64,000 nucleotides of DNA from CAYQQJ01 sp964419935 (GTDB lineage: Bacteria; Pseudomonadota; Gammaproteobacteria; Pseudomonadales; Cellvibrionaceae). Numbering within the stretch: the stretch's first letter is position 1; every line of letters begins with the position of its first letter. Of the stretch, positions 18,114 through 27,253 are shown one piece after another. Made by a program: the position numbers and the translations under genes. The notes beneath the pieces were generated by a model. That model saw nothing but the letters and a program-made list of their open reading frames with translations. It was not told where the DNA came from and did no database searches. The DNA lies in contig CAYQQJ010000005.1 in assembly GCA_964419935.1 (NCBI GenBank), positions 1 through 64,000 on the forward strand, read 5' to 3'.

Positions 18114-18721
18114 ATGGCCGAAATGATGCCGAAACACCGAGCCCTTCCACCTTTTGACTTCTGCGCCCGCGCATGGCGGCAGCTATTGCTTTGCCTGTTA
18201 ACCACGGGCGTAGTCCTGCTGGCGCCCGCCCTAAGCCATGCCGTTGAGCCACAACCTGTGGCAGAAGATCAAATCAAAGCCGTCATGATCTATAAGTTCC
18301 TGAGCTATGTAGATTGGCCCGCGAACCACTGCAGTCCGCAGACGCGCTCCTTGTAATCGCCTTCATGGGCGGCCGCGATGTTTACCAAGAGCTACAGGCG
18401 ATAGTCTCGGGCGTCTGCATCGATCATCACCCTATTCTACTTCGCCAAGTAAAGAACCCTGCGTCCATCGCCGACGCCCATGCGGTTTTTGTTGGGCGAG
18501 GTGCAGAGCGTCATTTAGACAAGCTGGCAGAGTTGGCGCAACAGCGGTCTCTGTTGGTGATCACAGAAAACGATGATGGCCTGATAGACGGCAGCACCAT
18601 CAATTTGAAACTGATGGATGGTCGCATGAGTTTTGCGGTTTCATTAGTGGCGGCAGAAAATGCCGACCTTCGTCTGAGCTCCCGCTTATTGGCGTTGGCG
18701 CATCAAGTAGAACGGCCATGA
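18114..18721 (+). pseudogene. YfiR-family (DUF4154) periplasmic protein, frameshifted
   Basis: The first part encodes a signal peptide (LLLCLLTTGVVLLAPALSHAVE) and the YfiR start DQIKAVMIYKFLSYVDWP. The rest continues in another frame after about 18330: REPLQSADALLVIAFMGG, then VFVGRGAERHLDKLAEL, LLVITENDDG, INLKLMDGRMSFAVSL and a terminal LRLSSRLLALA. Joined, the two pieces give a normal-length YfiR. YfiR proteins bind and inhibit a neighbouring membrane diguanylate cyclase or kinase. It follows the receptor remnant by 8 bases, the usual receptor-YfiR-sensor order. Confidence 0.85.
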
Positions 18722-18774
18722 CTACGATCCCGAGGGATGTGCTGGATGACTTCCGCAAGGTCCTTGGGCGCTAG
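18718..18774 (+). pseudogene. 18-codon stub after the YfiR remnant
   Basis: An ATG overlaps the YfiR stop (ATGA) and opens a frame MTTIPRDVLDDFRKVLGR ending at TAG 18772-18774. The coupling position is where the third gene of receptor-YfiR-sensor operons normally starts. The peptide is not recognisable as a domain. It may be what is left of the sensor gene, or chance. From here to 18967 there is no gene, only a small hairpin. Confidence 0.3.
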
Positions 18775-18939
18775 CAAACAGTCGCGGCTCTAAACCCGGA
18801 CTGAAATCAAAAGCTGTAAGTTAGGACGAACTGCCCACGGTATCGGCATGATGAGCGCCCCGCTCGCCAAGAGGTTTGTCTTGACCTGTAGTGGAATCAG
18901 TAAATGTGCCGAGGATGCCGTAAAGCAGCGTGATCAGGC

Positions 18940-18961
18940 AGCGGGGCAGAACCACCCCGCT
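18940..18961. terminator. GC-rich hairpin downstream of the DUF305 gene
   Basis: AGCGGGG and CCCCGCT flank an 8-base loop just past the stop of the minus-strand DUF305 gene, which ends the metal-resistance block. The T-run is short on the plus side and absent on the minus side, so terminator function is plausible but not strong. Confidence 0.4.
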
Positions 18962-18967
18962 TTAGCA

Positions 18968-19423
18968 TCATTCAGCCTCCTCTAGATCCTGAATCAAGTA
19001 TTTCATTTCTGATATTTCACGGCGTTGTGCTTCAATGATCTCGTCCGCGAGTTCACGAACCCGAGGATCACTAATCTGTGCACGTTCACTGGTCAATATG
19101 GCTATTGAATGGTGAGGGACCATCGCTTTCATGTATTCGACATCTCCGACCGTCGCTTGACTTCTTACAAGCCACAGCGCCACGGAAAACACGATGACAC
19201 TACCGCCGAAGATAGCGGCGTTCACGCTCTTGTTCTGATACATGTTGAGCATGTAACCGAGCATGACAACCGCCATCACCGCTCCCATCACCAAGGCCAT
19301 CCAGGCCCGTGTTTCGCTCCATAGAACGTGCTCGAAAGCATAGGTGTTTAAGTACATCACTCCGTACATGATAATAGTCGATGTTGCTATCATGGCTGCA
19401 AACCGCCAGTACGACATATGCAT
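18968..19423 (-). CDS. DUF305 membrane protein of the copper block
   Basis: A 151-residue protein with three or four TM segments (about 6-28, 37-60, 68-87), then a soluble DUF305 helix pair with the hallmark EYMKAMVPHHSIAILTSERA and DEIIEAQRREISEMKYLI. DUF305 proteins often accompany copper and silver resistance genes; the paired His and Met residues are candidate metal ligands. AAGGAG precedes the ATG. It is the last gene of a minus-strand series containing copA and copB. Its molecular role is not established. Confidence 0.88.
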   Translation of the reverse strand: MHMSYWRFAAMIATSTIIMYGVMYLNTYAFEHVLWSETRAWMALVMGAVMAVVMLGYMLNMYQNKSVNAAIFGGSVIVFSVALWLVRSQATVGDVEYMKAMVPHHSIAILTSERAQISDPRVRELADEIIEAQRREISEMKYLIQDLEEAE

Positions 19424-19484
19424 AGTTGCTTACTCCTTTGCTTGATTTACCGATTGATGGCTATCCTATTTTCACAGGATTAAG

Positions 19485-20384
19485 CTAAAACCAAGTGCGC
19501 AGGCCCACGACAACTTGGGTGTCGTCGACGGCCTCCCCGCGAGCCCTGGCAAAGTCCGCTGTATTGCCAAAGGACTTTTCCCAGCTCACGCCGATATAGG
19601 GTGCGAACTCGCGACGGATTTCATACCGCAGACGCAGGCCCGCCTCAATGCTGGATAAACCCGAGCCGATACCGCGGCGTTCGTCGTCCTGGCCGAACAG
19701 GCTGACCTCGACCACCGGTTGCAGGATCAAGCGGTTGGCCAGCAGTATTTCGTACTCGGTCTCCAGGCGCGCCGCTGTCTCGCCGGACTCGTTAATGTAA
19801 GCAGTGGCTGCAACTTCGAATTCATATGGCGCTACTCCGATCACACCGAGGGCAGCCGATGTCTGTGACCCTCCGGGCTGAAGGTCCTGCCGCACGCCGG
19901 CAACTACGTCCCACCAGCGTGCCGTCGCACGACCGTAAAGCACTTCGAGATTAGCGGCCTCGGTCACACCATCAACCCGCTCCCCTTCACTGCGTACCCA
20001 CATGCGGTTGAGGTCGGTACCGAGCCAGCCTTGCCCTTCCCAGGCGAAGCCGCTGCCGGGGTCCGCATTCCAGGCTTCTAGCCGGTTGAACAACGCGTAG
20101 TGATGAATGCTGTCGTCATGCACCGTGTGCCCGTTTACATCGGGAAACGCGGCAGCGCGATCGGCCGGGGTAATCGGCGGAATCGGTTCGCGCGGCAGAT
20201 CATCCGATGTTGGCATAGTGTGGCCCGCATGGGGATCGGTAGCCTGTTGCTCGGCCGGCATCTCCATCCCGGAGTGATCCATGTGCTGGGCAGAAACCCC
20301 TACCGGCAACGCTACCGCCAGCGTAATAATGAGGCGCAAGAGGTTTATACGGACATTCAAATAAGACAATTTTATTGCGTTCAT
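19485..20384 (-). CDS. copB: Copper resistance protein B (CopB/PcoB), outer membrane
   Basis: A protein of 299 residues: a signal peptide (LRLIITLAVALPVGVSAQ), a short Met/His-rich stretch (HMDHSGMEMPAEQ, HAGHTMP), then a CopB beta-barrel domain (WNADPGSGFAWEGQGWLGTD, LYGRATARWWDVVAGVRQD, ending QVVVGLRTWF). CopB is an outer-membrane protein that works with CopA in periplasmic copper tolerance. The ATG overlaps the copA stop (ATGA), so the two are co-translated. No copC or copD is seen nearby, so this is a minimal copAB unit. Confidence 0.93.
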   Translation of the reverse strand: MNAIKLSYLNVRINLLRLIITLAVALPVGVSAQHMDHSGMEMPAEQQATDPHAGHTMPTSDDLPREPIPPITPADRAAAFPDVNGHTVHDDSIHHYALFNRLEAWNADPGSGFAWEGQGWLGTDLNRMWVRSEGERVDGVTEAANLEVLYGRATARWWDVVAGVRQDLQPGGSQTSAALGVIGVAPYEFEVAATAYINESGETAARLETEYEILLANRLILQPVVEVSLFGQDDERRGIGSGLSSIEAGLRLRYEIRREFAPYIGVSWEKSFGNTADFARARGEAVDDTQVVVGLRTWF

Positions 20385-22282
20385 TCTTCTACCCTCACTT
20401 CGCGGAACATGCCGGCTTCCATGTGATAGAGCAAATGGCAGTGATAGGCCCAGCGACCGAGGGCATCGGCCCGCACGCGGTAGCTGCGCTTAGTACCCGG
20501 CGGCATATCAATCGTGTGTTTGCGCACGAGGAAGTTACCCTCCTCGTCTTCCAGGTCACTCCACATGCCATGCAGGTGAATCGGGTGGGTCATCATGGTG
20601 TCATTGACCAGCACAATGCGCATGCGCTCACCGTAGTTGAGCCTAAGGGGTTCCGCATCGGAGAACTTGAGGCCGTCGAACGACCAGGCAAAACGTTCCA
20701 TGTGCCCGGTCAGATGCAGTTCAACAGTTCGGCTAGGCTCACGACCATCGGGGTCCGGAAACGCACTACGCAGGTCCGCATAGGTCAGCACCCGCCGACC
20801 GTTATCACGTAGGCCGATGCCGGGATCGTCAAGTTTGGGTGCCGGGTTCATAGTCTGCATATCGACCAGCGGGTTGCCGTTTTCGCTGGCTGGGTGTTGC
20901 TGCATGCCCGGCGCACCGTGATCCATAGTCGCCATCGGCCCCGGTGCCATTGATGAGGTGCCCGGTTCCCGGCTGGCGTTCATAGAGCCGTGATTCACGG
21001 AACTATTCCCCATTGAACCATGACCCATAGAACCGTCATCCATTCCGGCCATGGCGCCGCCAGACATAGCCCCGCCGGACATGGCCGACATGTCGTGGCT
21101 CATACCGCCCTGCCCCATCATGCCATGACCCATGTCGTCCATGGTCAGAATCGGCTTCGGACCAACTTCTGGCACCGGCGCGCGCAAGCCTTCCCGCACC
21201 GCCAGTGTGCCGGCCACAAAACCGGTGCGACCCAGGTCCTGCGCGAAAATGGTGAAGGCATCCTGACCCGATGGCTCGACGATGACATCGAAGGTTTCGG
21301 CCGTGGTGATACGGAACTCGTCGACTGTCACGGGGTGCACGTATTGTCCGTCGGCGGCAACCACCGTCATTTTCAGGCCGGGAATGCGCACATCGAAGTG
21401 AGTCATCGCCGAACCGTTGATAAAGCGCAGGCGGACCTTCTCACCAGGACGGAACAAACCGGTCCAATTACCCAACGAGGTAGTGCCATTCATCAGATAG
21501 GTGTAGGTATTGCCGTTGACGTCTGACAGATCCGTTGCCTCCATCCGCATCTCGCCCCACATCAACCGATTTTCAACGGTGGCAGCCAGACCATGTCTCT
21601 GCGCATCGTCGATAAAGTCGCCGACAGTGCGCTTGGACCAGTTGTCGTAGTCGGACATTTTCTTGAGTCGATCAAAGAGATCTGTGGGATCCAGGTCCGT
21701 CCAGTCGCTCAACAGCACGACATGGTCGCGGTCGTAGGTAAATGGCTCGGGTTCCACCGGATCAATGATGATTGCGCCATACAACCCAGCCTGCTCCTGA
21801 AAGGCGGTGTGACTGTGGTACCAGTAGGTGCCGCCTTGACGCACATCGAAACGATAATGGTAGGTCTCGCCATTAGGAATGCCGTCGAAACTCAGCCCCG
21901 GCACGCCATCCATATTAGCCGGCAGCAGAATTCCGTGCCAGTGAATGGATGTGGAGTGACCGTGAATCGAATCCTCCGGCAACCGGTTTGAGACGAACAA
22001 ATCGACCGTGGTACCTTCCTTCCAGCGCAGAATCGGCGCTGGCAATGAACTGTTGATCGTGATTGCGGTACGGATGGCACCGGTGAAGTTCACTGGGGTT
22101 TCGCCGATAGACAGATCGAAACGATTACCTTGCAAAATGGGTGTGGCAGTTTGGTGCGGCGTTGTAGCCCAGAGTGAAGGCATGCGCAAGCCGAAACCTG
22201 CGGCGATCCCGCCCATGGCCAAACCCTGTACGAACCGACGCCGTGGCAAAGCCGGCCCCGGGTATTTTTCTTTGAGCGACAT
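20381..22282 (-). CDS. copA: Copper resistance protein A (CopA/PcoA), periplasmic multicopper oxidase
   Basis: A 633-residue multicopper oxidase that oxidises Cu(I) in the periplasm. The twin-arginine signal is RRRFVQGLAMGG. Copper-binding motifs are HWHGILLPANMDG, HSHTAFQEQAG, HPIHLHGMWSD and HCHLLYHMEAGM, which cover type 1, 2 and 3 sites. Between them (about 395-470) lies a Met/His/Gly/Ser-rich segment (MGHGMMGQGGMSHDM and further MSGG and MDHG units), the methionine-rich arm known from this family. The gene is followed by copB with overlapping codons and preceded by a small Cys/His-rich protein. Confidence 0.95.
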   Translation of the reverse strand: MSLKEKYPGPALPRRRFVQGLAMGGIAAGFGLRMPSLWATTPHQTATPILQGNRFDLSIGETPVNFTGAIRTAITINSSLPAPILRWKEGTTVDLFVSNRLPEDSIHGHSTSIHWHGILLPANMDGVPGLSFDGIPNGETYHYRFDVRQGGTYWYHSHTAFQEQAGLYGAIIIDPVEPEPFTYDRDHVVLLSDWTDLDPTDLFDRLKKMSDYDNWSKRTVGDFIDDAQRHGLAATVENRLMWGEMRMEATDLSDVNGNTYTYLMNGTTSLGNWTGLFRPGEKVRLRFINGSAMTHFDVRIPGLKMTVVAADGQYVHPVTVDEFRITTAETFDVIVEPSGQDAFTIFAQDLGRTGFVAGTLAVREGLRAPVPEVGPKPILTMDDMGHGMMGQGGMSHDMSAMSGGAMSGGAMAGMDDGSMGHGSMGNSSVNHGSMNASREPGTSSMAPGPMATMDHGAPGMQQHPASENGNPLVDMQTMNPAPKLDDPGIGLRDNGRRVLTYADLRSAFPDPDGREPSRTVELHLTGHMERFAWSFDGLKFSDAEPLRLNYGERMRIVLVNDTMMTHPIHLHGMWSDLEDEEGNFLVRKHTIDMPPGTKRSYRVRADALGRWAYHCHLLYHMEAGMFREVRVEE

Positions 22283-22370
22283 CGTGCTCTACCTCATGTG
22301 TGATTTACGTAGTAATGGGCAGGCATCATCCGCAGGCGGATAAGGCTATGCCCGACAATCAAACAGGAAA

Positions 22371-22721
22371 TTAGGCGCGGGGCGGTCTATAAGGTGGGCG
22401 ATCTGTGGCTGACTGTGGCGTTGTGGCAGGAACAACAAACAAGACTGCCACGTTTTCCACGGGCTGTGGGGAAAAAGTGCTAATCAATGCTATGGTCGAT
22501 CCAAGGCAGTGATGGTCACACCGGTCCGGAAAGCTGCTATCGGACACAGCGTTGTGGCAGTTGTGATGAGCATTGTGCTCGTGCTGTTGTGATGCGAGCG
22601 TCTGATGGTGGGCACAATTCTCGACTGACGCAGAGGAACACATAGTTGACGCCAATACACCGGCAACTGGCCCAAAGACCAGATGCAATGCAATATAGAG
22701 AGTCGTCAACAGTTTGGTCAT
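22371..22721 (-). CDS. Small Cys/His-rich exported protein upstream of copA
   Basis: A 116-residue protein with a hydrophobic N-terminus (LLTTLYIALHLVFGPVAGVLA), then a region dense in His and Cys (CAHHQTLASQQHEHNAHHNCH, CDHHCLG), and a C-terminal tail TDRPPYRPPRA. The His/Cys content, its place just upstream of copA and a similar protein at the head of the RND operon suggest a periplasmic metal-binding role. It resembles small DUF2946-type proteins of metal operons, but family assignment by eye is tentative. 22722-22878 holds no gene. Confidence 0.7.
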   Translation of the reverse strand: MTKLLTTLYIALHLVFGPVAGVLASTMCSSASVENCAHHQTLASQQHEHNAHHNCHNAVSDSSFPDRCDHHCLGSTIALISTFSPQPVENVAVLFVVPATTPQSATDRPPYRPPRA

Positions 22722-22878
22722 CGGTCACAGCCTGCCAAGCAGAACTTTAAACTTTGAAGATGGGGTTAGCCGAAAAGTTCAGTATCCCCGAAAATAATGG
22801 CTTATTCCACCTGATATGTTTCGGCACCGTGCCGGACGATGGATCGGACGATTCAATAACGGACTAGCTTCGCTAGGT

Positions 22879-25800
22879 TTATCGAATGCTAGCCTTTCTG
22901 CCGTGAACGATACGGTAAAGCGCAGGCAGTACGAGTAGTGTCAGCAGCGTCGATGAAATGATGCCGCCGATCACCACTGTCGCCAGCGGCCGCTGCACTT
23001 CAGCGCCGGTGCCGGTATTCAGTGCCATGGGTACGAAACCCAAACTTGCCACCAAGGCAGTCATCAAAACCGGGCGCAGGCGCAGGAGTGCGCCGTCGAC
23101 GATAGAACATACCAACTCTCCTGACTCCTGCCAGCGGTCGCGAATGAACGCGAGCATCACCAGGCCATTCAGGACGGCCACGCCTGAAAGCGCAATAAAG
23201 CCAACCCCCGCCGTGATAGACAGCGGCATATCGCGCAGCCACAGCGACAGGACGCCGCCCGTCAGCGCCAGGGGTACACCGGTGAAGATAATCAGCGCGT
23301 CCTTGAACGAACCTAGCGCCATGACCAGCAGTGCAATAATGAGGGCAAAGGTGACCGGCACCACGACCGAGAGTCGCTGAGTGGCCGAAGCCAATTGTTC
23401 GAAGGTGCCCCCATAGTCCAGCCAGTAGCCCACAGGTAGCTCAACCTGATGTGCGATCTGCGCTTCCGCTTCCGCAATAAACGACCCCAGATCCCGACCG
23501 CGCACATTGACGGTCACCACCACGCGCCGCTTGCCGTTTTCCCGACTGATCTGGCCGGGTGCGGGCGCAATACTCAAGATGGCAAGCTCGCCCAGCGGCA
23601 CATAGCCACCGCCTGGCAAGGGCACCGGCAGCTCGTGCAGGCCGTCCATATTCCGCCGCAGCGCCTCCGGCAATCGCACCACCAGCTCGAAGCGGCGGTC
23701 ACCTTCAAAAATCAGTCCTGCGGATTCTCCACCAATGGCGGTGGCCACAAAGTCCTGAACATCGGCCACATTAAGCCCGTAACGGGCGATGGCCATACGC
23801 TTGGGGAGCACCGACAGCATGGGCAATCCCTCGACCTGTTCAACCCGACCATCCGCTGCGCCATCGATGTCTCTCACCACCTCCAATATCACCTGTGCCG
23901 ACGCGAGCAACTGGTCGAGATCGTCGCCGAATACTTTGATCCCCACGTCCGAGCGCACGCCCGAGATCAATTCGTTAAAGCGCATCTCGATAGGCTGCGT
24001 GAATTCGTAGTTGTTTCCCGGCAGTTGCTCAACGGCCTCCTCGATCTGGGCAATCAGATCAGCTTTGGCAAGCTCGGGATCGGGCCATTTGCTACGGGGT
24101 TTCAAAATGATAAAGGTATCGGCCACATTGGGTGGCATGGGATCGGTCGCGACCTCCGGCGTGCCGATTTTGCTGAACACTTTGTCAACCTGCGGTATGC
24201 GTTGGATATGCTTTTCCAGTGTCTCCTGCATGGCAACCGACTGCTCAAGACCGGTCCCGGTGATGCGCAACGCGTGCATGGCGATATCGCCTTCGTCGAG
24301 CTGGGGAATGAACTCAGAACCCAAGGTTGTGGCGAGCCAGCCTGATGCTGCCACCAAAATCGCCGCCGCCGTTACCACCCACCAGCGCAGCTTCAGGGCC
24401 TTGAGCAGTAAGGGTTGGTACAGCGATTTTGCAGCGGCCATCACGCGATTTTCTTTTTCGCTAATGCGTCCGTTCATAAAAACTGCCACGGCCGCCGGCA
24501 CCACCGTAAGCGACAGCACCAGAGCGGCCAACAGCGCCATAACGACCGTTGCAGCCATAGGCTGAAACATCTTGCCTTCCACCCCGGTGAGCGTGAACAG
24601 CGGAATATAGACGACGGTGATAATCAGCACACCGAACAGGCTCGGGCGAATGACTTCATTGGTCGCGTCGAAGGCGACCTGTAGACGCTCACGCCGCTCC
24701 AGCTTGCCGCCGCGCAGACCTTGCGCTTCGGCCAGCCGGCGCGTCGTGTTCTCCACAATGATCACTGCACCGTCGACGATCAAACCAAAATCCAATGCGC
24801 CGAGGCTCATGAGGTTGGCGGAAACACCTGTCCTGAGCATGCCGGTGATGGTGGCGAGCATGGCCAGCGGAATCACGGCCGCCGTGATCAACGCCGCCCG
24901 AATGTTGCCGAGTAACAGAAACAGGACGGCAATGACCAACAGCGCGCCCTCGAACAAGTTCTTCTTGACGGTGCCAATGGCCTTGTCCACCAGTTTGGTG
25001 CGATCGTAGACCGCCTCCACTTTAATGCCCTCTGGCAATGACGGCTGAATCTGTTCGAGTCTTGCCGCCAGATCATGGGCCACGGCGCGCGAGTTCTCAC
25101 CCATCAGCATCATGGCGGTGCCGAGTACGGTCGCTTGTCCATCGCGTGTGGCGGCACCGGTGCGCAGTTCCTTGCCGATGGCCACTTCCGCCACGTCCCG
25201 AATGCGAACAGGTGCTCCGCCGTAAGTGGTCACGACCACCTGCTCAATATCCCCGATGTCCTGCAACTGGCCCGGTGAGCGCACCAGAAACTGTTGGCCA
25301 TTGCGCTCAATGTACCCGGCGCCGCGATTGTCATTGTTCCTTTGCAGCACATGAACCACATCTTCCAGCGTCACCCCGAAGGCGAGCAGCTTTTGCGGGT
25401 CGGGCATCACGTGGTATTGCTTGTCATAACCACCCATGGTGTTTATCTCGACCACCCCACGCACAGTGGCCAATTGCGGCTTGATGATCCAGTCTTGGAC
25501 CTCCCGCAAGGCTGTAGCATCGTAGGGCTGACCATCCGGCTGAATCGCACCGGGTTTGGCTTCCACCGTATAGGAGAAAATTTCGCCCAACCCCGTCGCA
25601 ATCGGCCCCATCTCCGGCTCCAGGCCCGGCGGTAGCATATTCTTGACGGCACCCAATCGCTCGTTGATCAGGTTACGGGCAAAGTAAATGTCCGTGCCTT
25701 CCTCGAAGACCACCGTCACTTGCGACAGGCCGTAGCGAGACAGCGAGCGTGTGTACGCGAGCTTCGGCAAACCCGCCAGTGCCGTTTCCACCGGATAGGT

Positions 25801-25995
25801 GATGCGTTGCTCTGCCTCCAGGGGTGAATACCCGGGTGCCTCGGTATTGATCTGCACCTGCACGTTGGTGATGTCTGGTACCGCGTCGATCGGCAGGTGC
25901 TGGTAACTCCAGACGCCGAGGCCAATCAGTACCAGAATGAAAGACAAAACGAGATAGCGCCGCTCTATCGAGAGGCGCAAGATGGATTCAATCAT
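22879..25995 (-). CDS. czcA: Heavy-metal RND efflux permease, CzcA type
   Basis: A 1038-residue inner-membrane proton/metal antiporter. It has the RND layout: TM1 at about 15-32, a large periplasmic loop, TM2-6 at about 340-510, a second loop, and TM7-12 at about 865-1030. The typical N-terminus is PIDAVPDITNVQVQINTEAPG. The TM4 motif DFGLIVDGAVIIVEN has the Asp-Asp-Glu of divalent-metal (Zn/Co/Cd) HME pumps, not the Ala-Gly form of Cu/Ag CusA pumps. It forms a tripartite pump with the adaptor and outer-membrane genes upstream. A 266-bp inverted-repeat element separates it from the adaptor gene, but the ribosome site GGGAGG is intact. Confidence 0.93.
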   Translation of the reverse strand: MIESILRLSIERRYLVLSFILVLIGLGVWSYQHLPIDAVPDITNVQVQINTEAPGYSPLEAEQRITYPVETALAGLPKLAYTRSLSRYGLSQVTVVFEEGTDIYFARNLINERLGAVKNMLPPGLEPEMGPIATGLGEIFSYTVEAKPGAIQPDGQPYDATALREVQDWIIKPQLATVRGVVEINTMGGYDKQYHVMPDPQKLLAFGVTLEDVVHVLQRNNDNRGAGYIERNGQQFLVRSPGQLQDIGDIEQVVVTTYGGAPVRIRDVAEVAIGKELRTGAATRDGQATVLGTAMMLMGENSRAVAHDLAARLEQIQPSLPEGIKVEAVYDRTKLVDKAIGTVKKNLFEGALLVIAVLFLLLGNIRAALITAAVIPLAMLATITGMLRTGVSANLMSLGALDFGLIVDGAVIIVENTTRRLAEAQGLRGGKLERRERLQVAFDATNEVIRPSLFGVLIITVVYIPLFTLTGVEGKMFQPMAATVVMALLAALVLSLTVVPAAVAVFMNGRISEKENRVMAAAKSLYQPLLLKALKLRWWVVTAAAILVAASGWLATTLGSEFIPQLDEGDIAMHALRITGTGLEQSVAMQETLEKHIQRIPQVDKVFSKIGTPEVATDPMPPNVADTFIILKPRSKWPDPELAKADLIAQIEEAVEQLPGNNYEFTQPIEMRFNELISGVRSDVGIKVFGDDLDQLLASAQVILEVVRDIDGAADGRVEQVEGLPMLSVLPKRMAIARYGLNVADVQDFVATAIGGESAGLIFEGDRRFELVVRLPEALRRNMDGLHELPVPLPGGGYVPLGELAILSIAPAPGQISRENGKRRVVVTVNVRGRDLGSFIAEAEAQIAHQVELPVGYWLDYGGTFEQLASATQRLSVVVPVTFALIIALLVMALGSFKDALIIFTGVPLALTGGVLSLWLRDMPLSITAGVGFIALSGVAVLNGLVMLAFIRDRWQESGELVCSIVDGALLRLRPVLMTALVASLGFVPMALNTGTGAEVQRPLATVVIGGIISSTLLTLLVLPALYRIVHGRKASIR

Positions 25996-26008
25996 GATCG
26001 CCTCCCGT

Positions 26009-26274
26009 GGGCCTGTTCACACTATGTGAATGGCTGTCGTTGCACCTGAAACAGCGCCAATCAAGGCGCGACGAGCGTGGTTTGGTCATCCCAAATGAGC
26101 GAGGAGCAACACCGAGTGGCGCTGTTGCAGGCGCAACCCGCAGGGCTGGGGCCGTTTTTCCGCCCAGCTTCGTTATCAGTCGTTCATGTAGAGTCACTAC
26201 ACATCTCTCCTTCTGCCTCGCTGGACGAAAAAACGACCTCCAGCGACAGCTATTCACATAGTGAGAACAGGCCC
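26009..26274. mobile_element. MITE-like inverted-repeat element between the adaptor and permease genes
   Basis: Terminal inverted repeats of about 31 bp with two mismatches: the left end reads GGGCCTGTTCACACTATGTG and the right end on the other strand GGGCCTGTTCTCACTATGTG. The 200-bp interior holds further short inverted repeats and no credible gene; open frames through it have no ribosome site or domain. It ends on the first base of the adaptor stop codon and begins 13 bases before the permease start. No target duplication is evident. It is not matched elsewhere in the window. Confidence 0.75.
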
Positions 26275-27236
26275 TAATGGCTGTGTGCCGCGCCGGATTT
26301 TTCGATATCAGCTTTGATGAGGTAGCTGTTGTCCACCGCATAGGTGTCGCCGGCGTCGAGGCCCGAGAGGATTTCCGTGTGCTGTCCATCACTTCGGCCC
26401 GTTTCCACCGGGCGAGCGACAAATTCGTCGCCCTCCACGACAAAGACGACTGTCTTTCCTTCGAGTGTTTGCAGAGCCTGTTCCGGGACAACCAGGACGT
26501 CGTCGATGGTGTCTGTTTGGATACGGCCCTTCAGCAACAACCCAGGGGCCCATCGACCATCGCTGTTCTCGATCTCGGCGCGGGCAATGACGAAAGGCTG
26601 GCCATCGCTGCCCGGTACCACGTGACGCAATGTCGTGTTTTGGCTGAGAGTGTCAGTACTTAAAATTACCGTGTCTCCGGGTGATACCTGCGCACGCTGG
26701 CTCGGGAAGATTTTCAAGTCGACCCACAACACATCGAGATTCGAGACGGTAAACAACATACTGTCTTTGGTCGATTCACCGGTGTTGGCGTGTCTTTCGG
26801 TGATGATGCCGGCGATGGGCGAGCGCACCTGATACACCTTCAGGCTTTCGTTGGATTCAATGCTCGCCAACACATCGCCGGCCTTCACCGTATCTCCGAT
26901 AGTGGCACTCACCTCGGCAATGAGGCCGGGAAAGCGCGCACGGATATGGCTGACATTTTCAGGCGTGGTGGTCAGGCGGCCATACACGGTGACAGTTTGG
27001 GCCAGGGTGCCGGGGCCGGCAACAGCGGTGGTGATACCAGCCTGCTGTGCCATGTCCAAAGCGACATGGATGCAATCTTCATCATGCTCCTCGTGATCCC
27101 CGTGCTCCTTATTATTTCCGTGACCCTCTTCGTGTTCATTAGCCGCTTCTGCGCCATGGCCGTGACCGTCTGGCTCCGCCAACACGGCGTTCATGCTTAA
27201 ACAAAAACTAACAAAAAATACCAAATACGTTTTCAT
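26274..27236 (-). CDS. czcB: RND periplasmic adaptor, CzcB type
   Basis: A 320-residue membrane-fusion protein linking the permease and the outer-membrane factor. The signal peptide (LVFFVSFCLSMNAVLA) is followed by a strongly His/Glu/Asp-rich metal-binding stretch at about 24-55 (DGHGHGAEAANEHEEGHG, EHGDHEEHDED). Then come barrel-sandwich halves around a short hairpin (IGDTVKAGDVLASIES, YQVRSPIAGIITERHANTGE) and beta-barrel and proximal domains. A second His pair closes the protein (AAHSH). The N-terminal His region is typical of CzcB-like adaptors rather than the Met sites of CusB. Stop TAG abuts the inverted-repeat element. Confidence 0.92.
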   Translation of the reverse strand: MKTYLVFFVSFCLSMNAVLAEPDGHGHGAEAANEHEEGHGNNKEHGDHEEHDEDCIHVALDMAQQAGITTAVAGPGTLAQTVTVYGRLTTTPENVSHIRARFPGLIAEVSATIGDTVKAGDVLASIESNESLKVYQVRSPIAGIITERHANTGESTKDSMLFTVSNLDVLWVDLKIFPSQRAQVSPGDTVILSTDTLSQNTTLRHVVPGSDGQPFVIARAEIENSDGRWAPGLLLKGRIQTDTIDDVLVVPEQALQTLEGKTVVFVVEGDEFVARPVETGRSDGQHTEILSGLDAGDTYAVDNSYLIKADIEKSGAAHSH

Positions 27237-27253
27237 TGGATGATCCTGTAGGT

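Noticed and set aside
25988..26491. Minus-strand frame of 167 codons across the inverted-repeat element and the adaptor gene end
   Set aside because: It overlaps the adaptor gene in another frame and runs through the repeat; no ribosome site or protein-like pattern.
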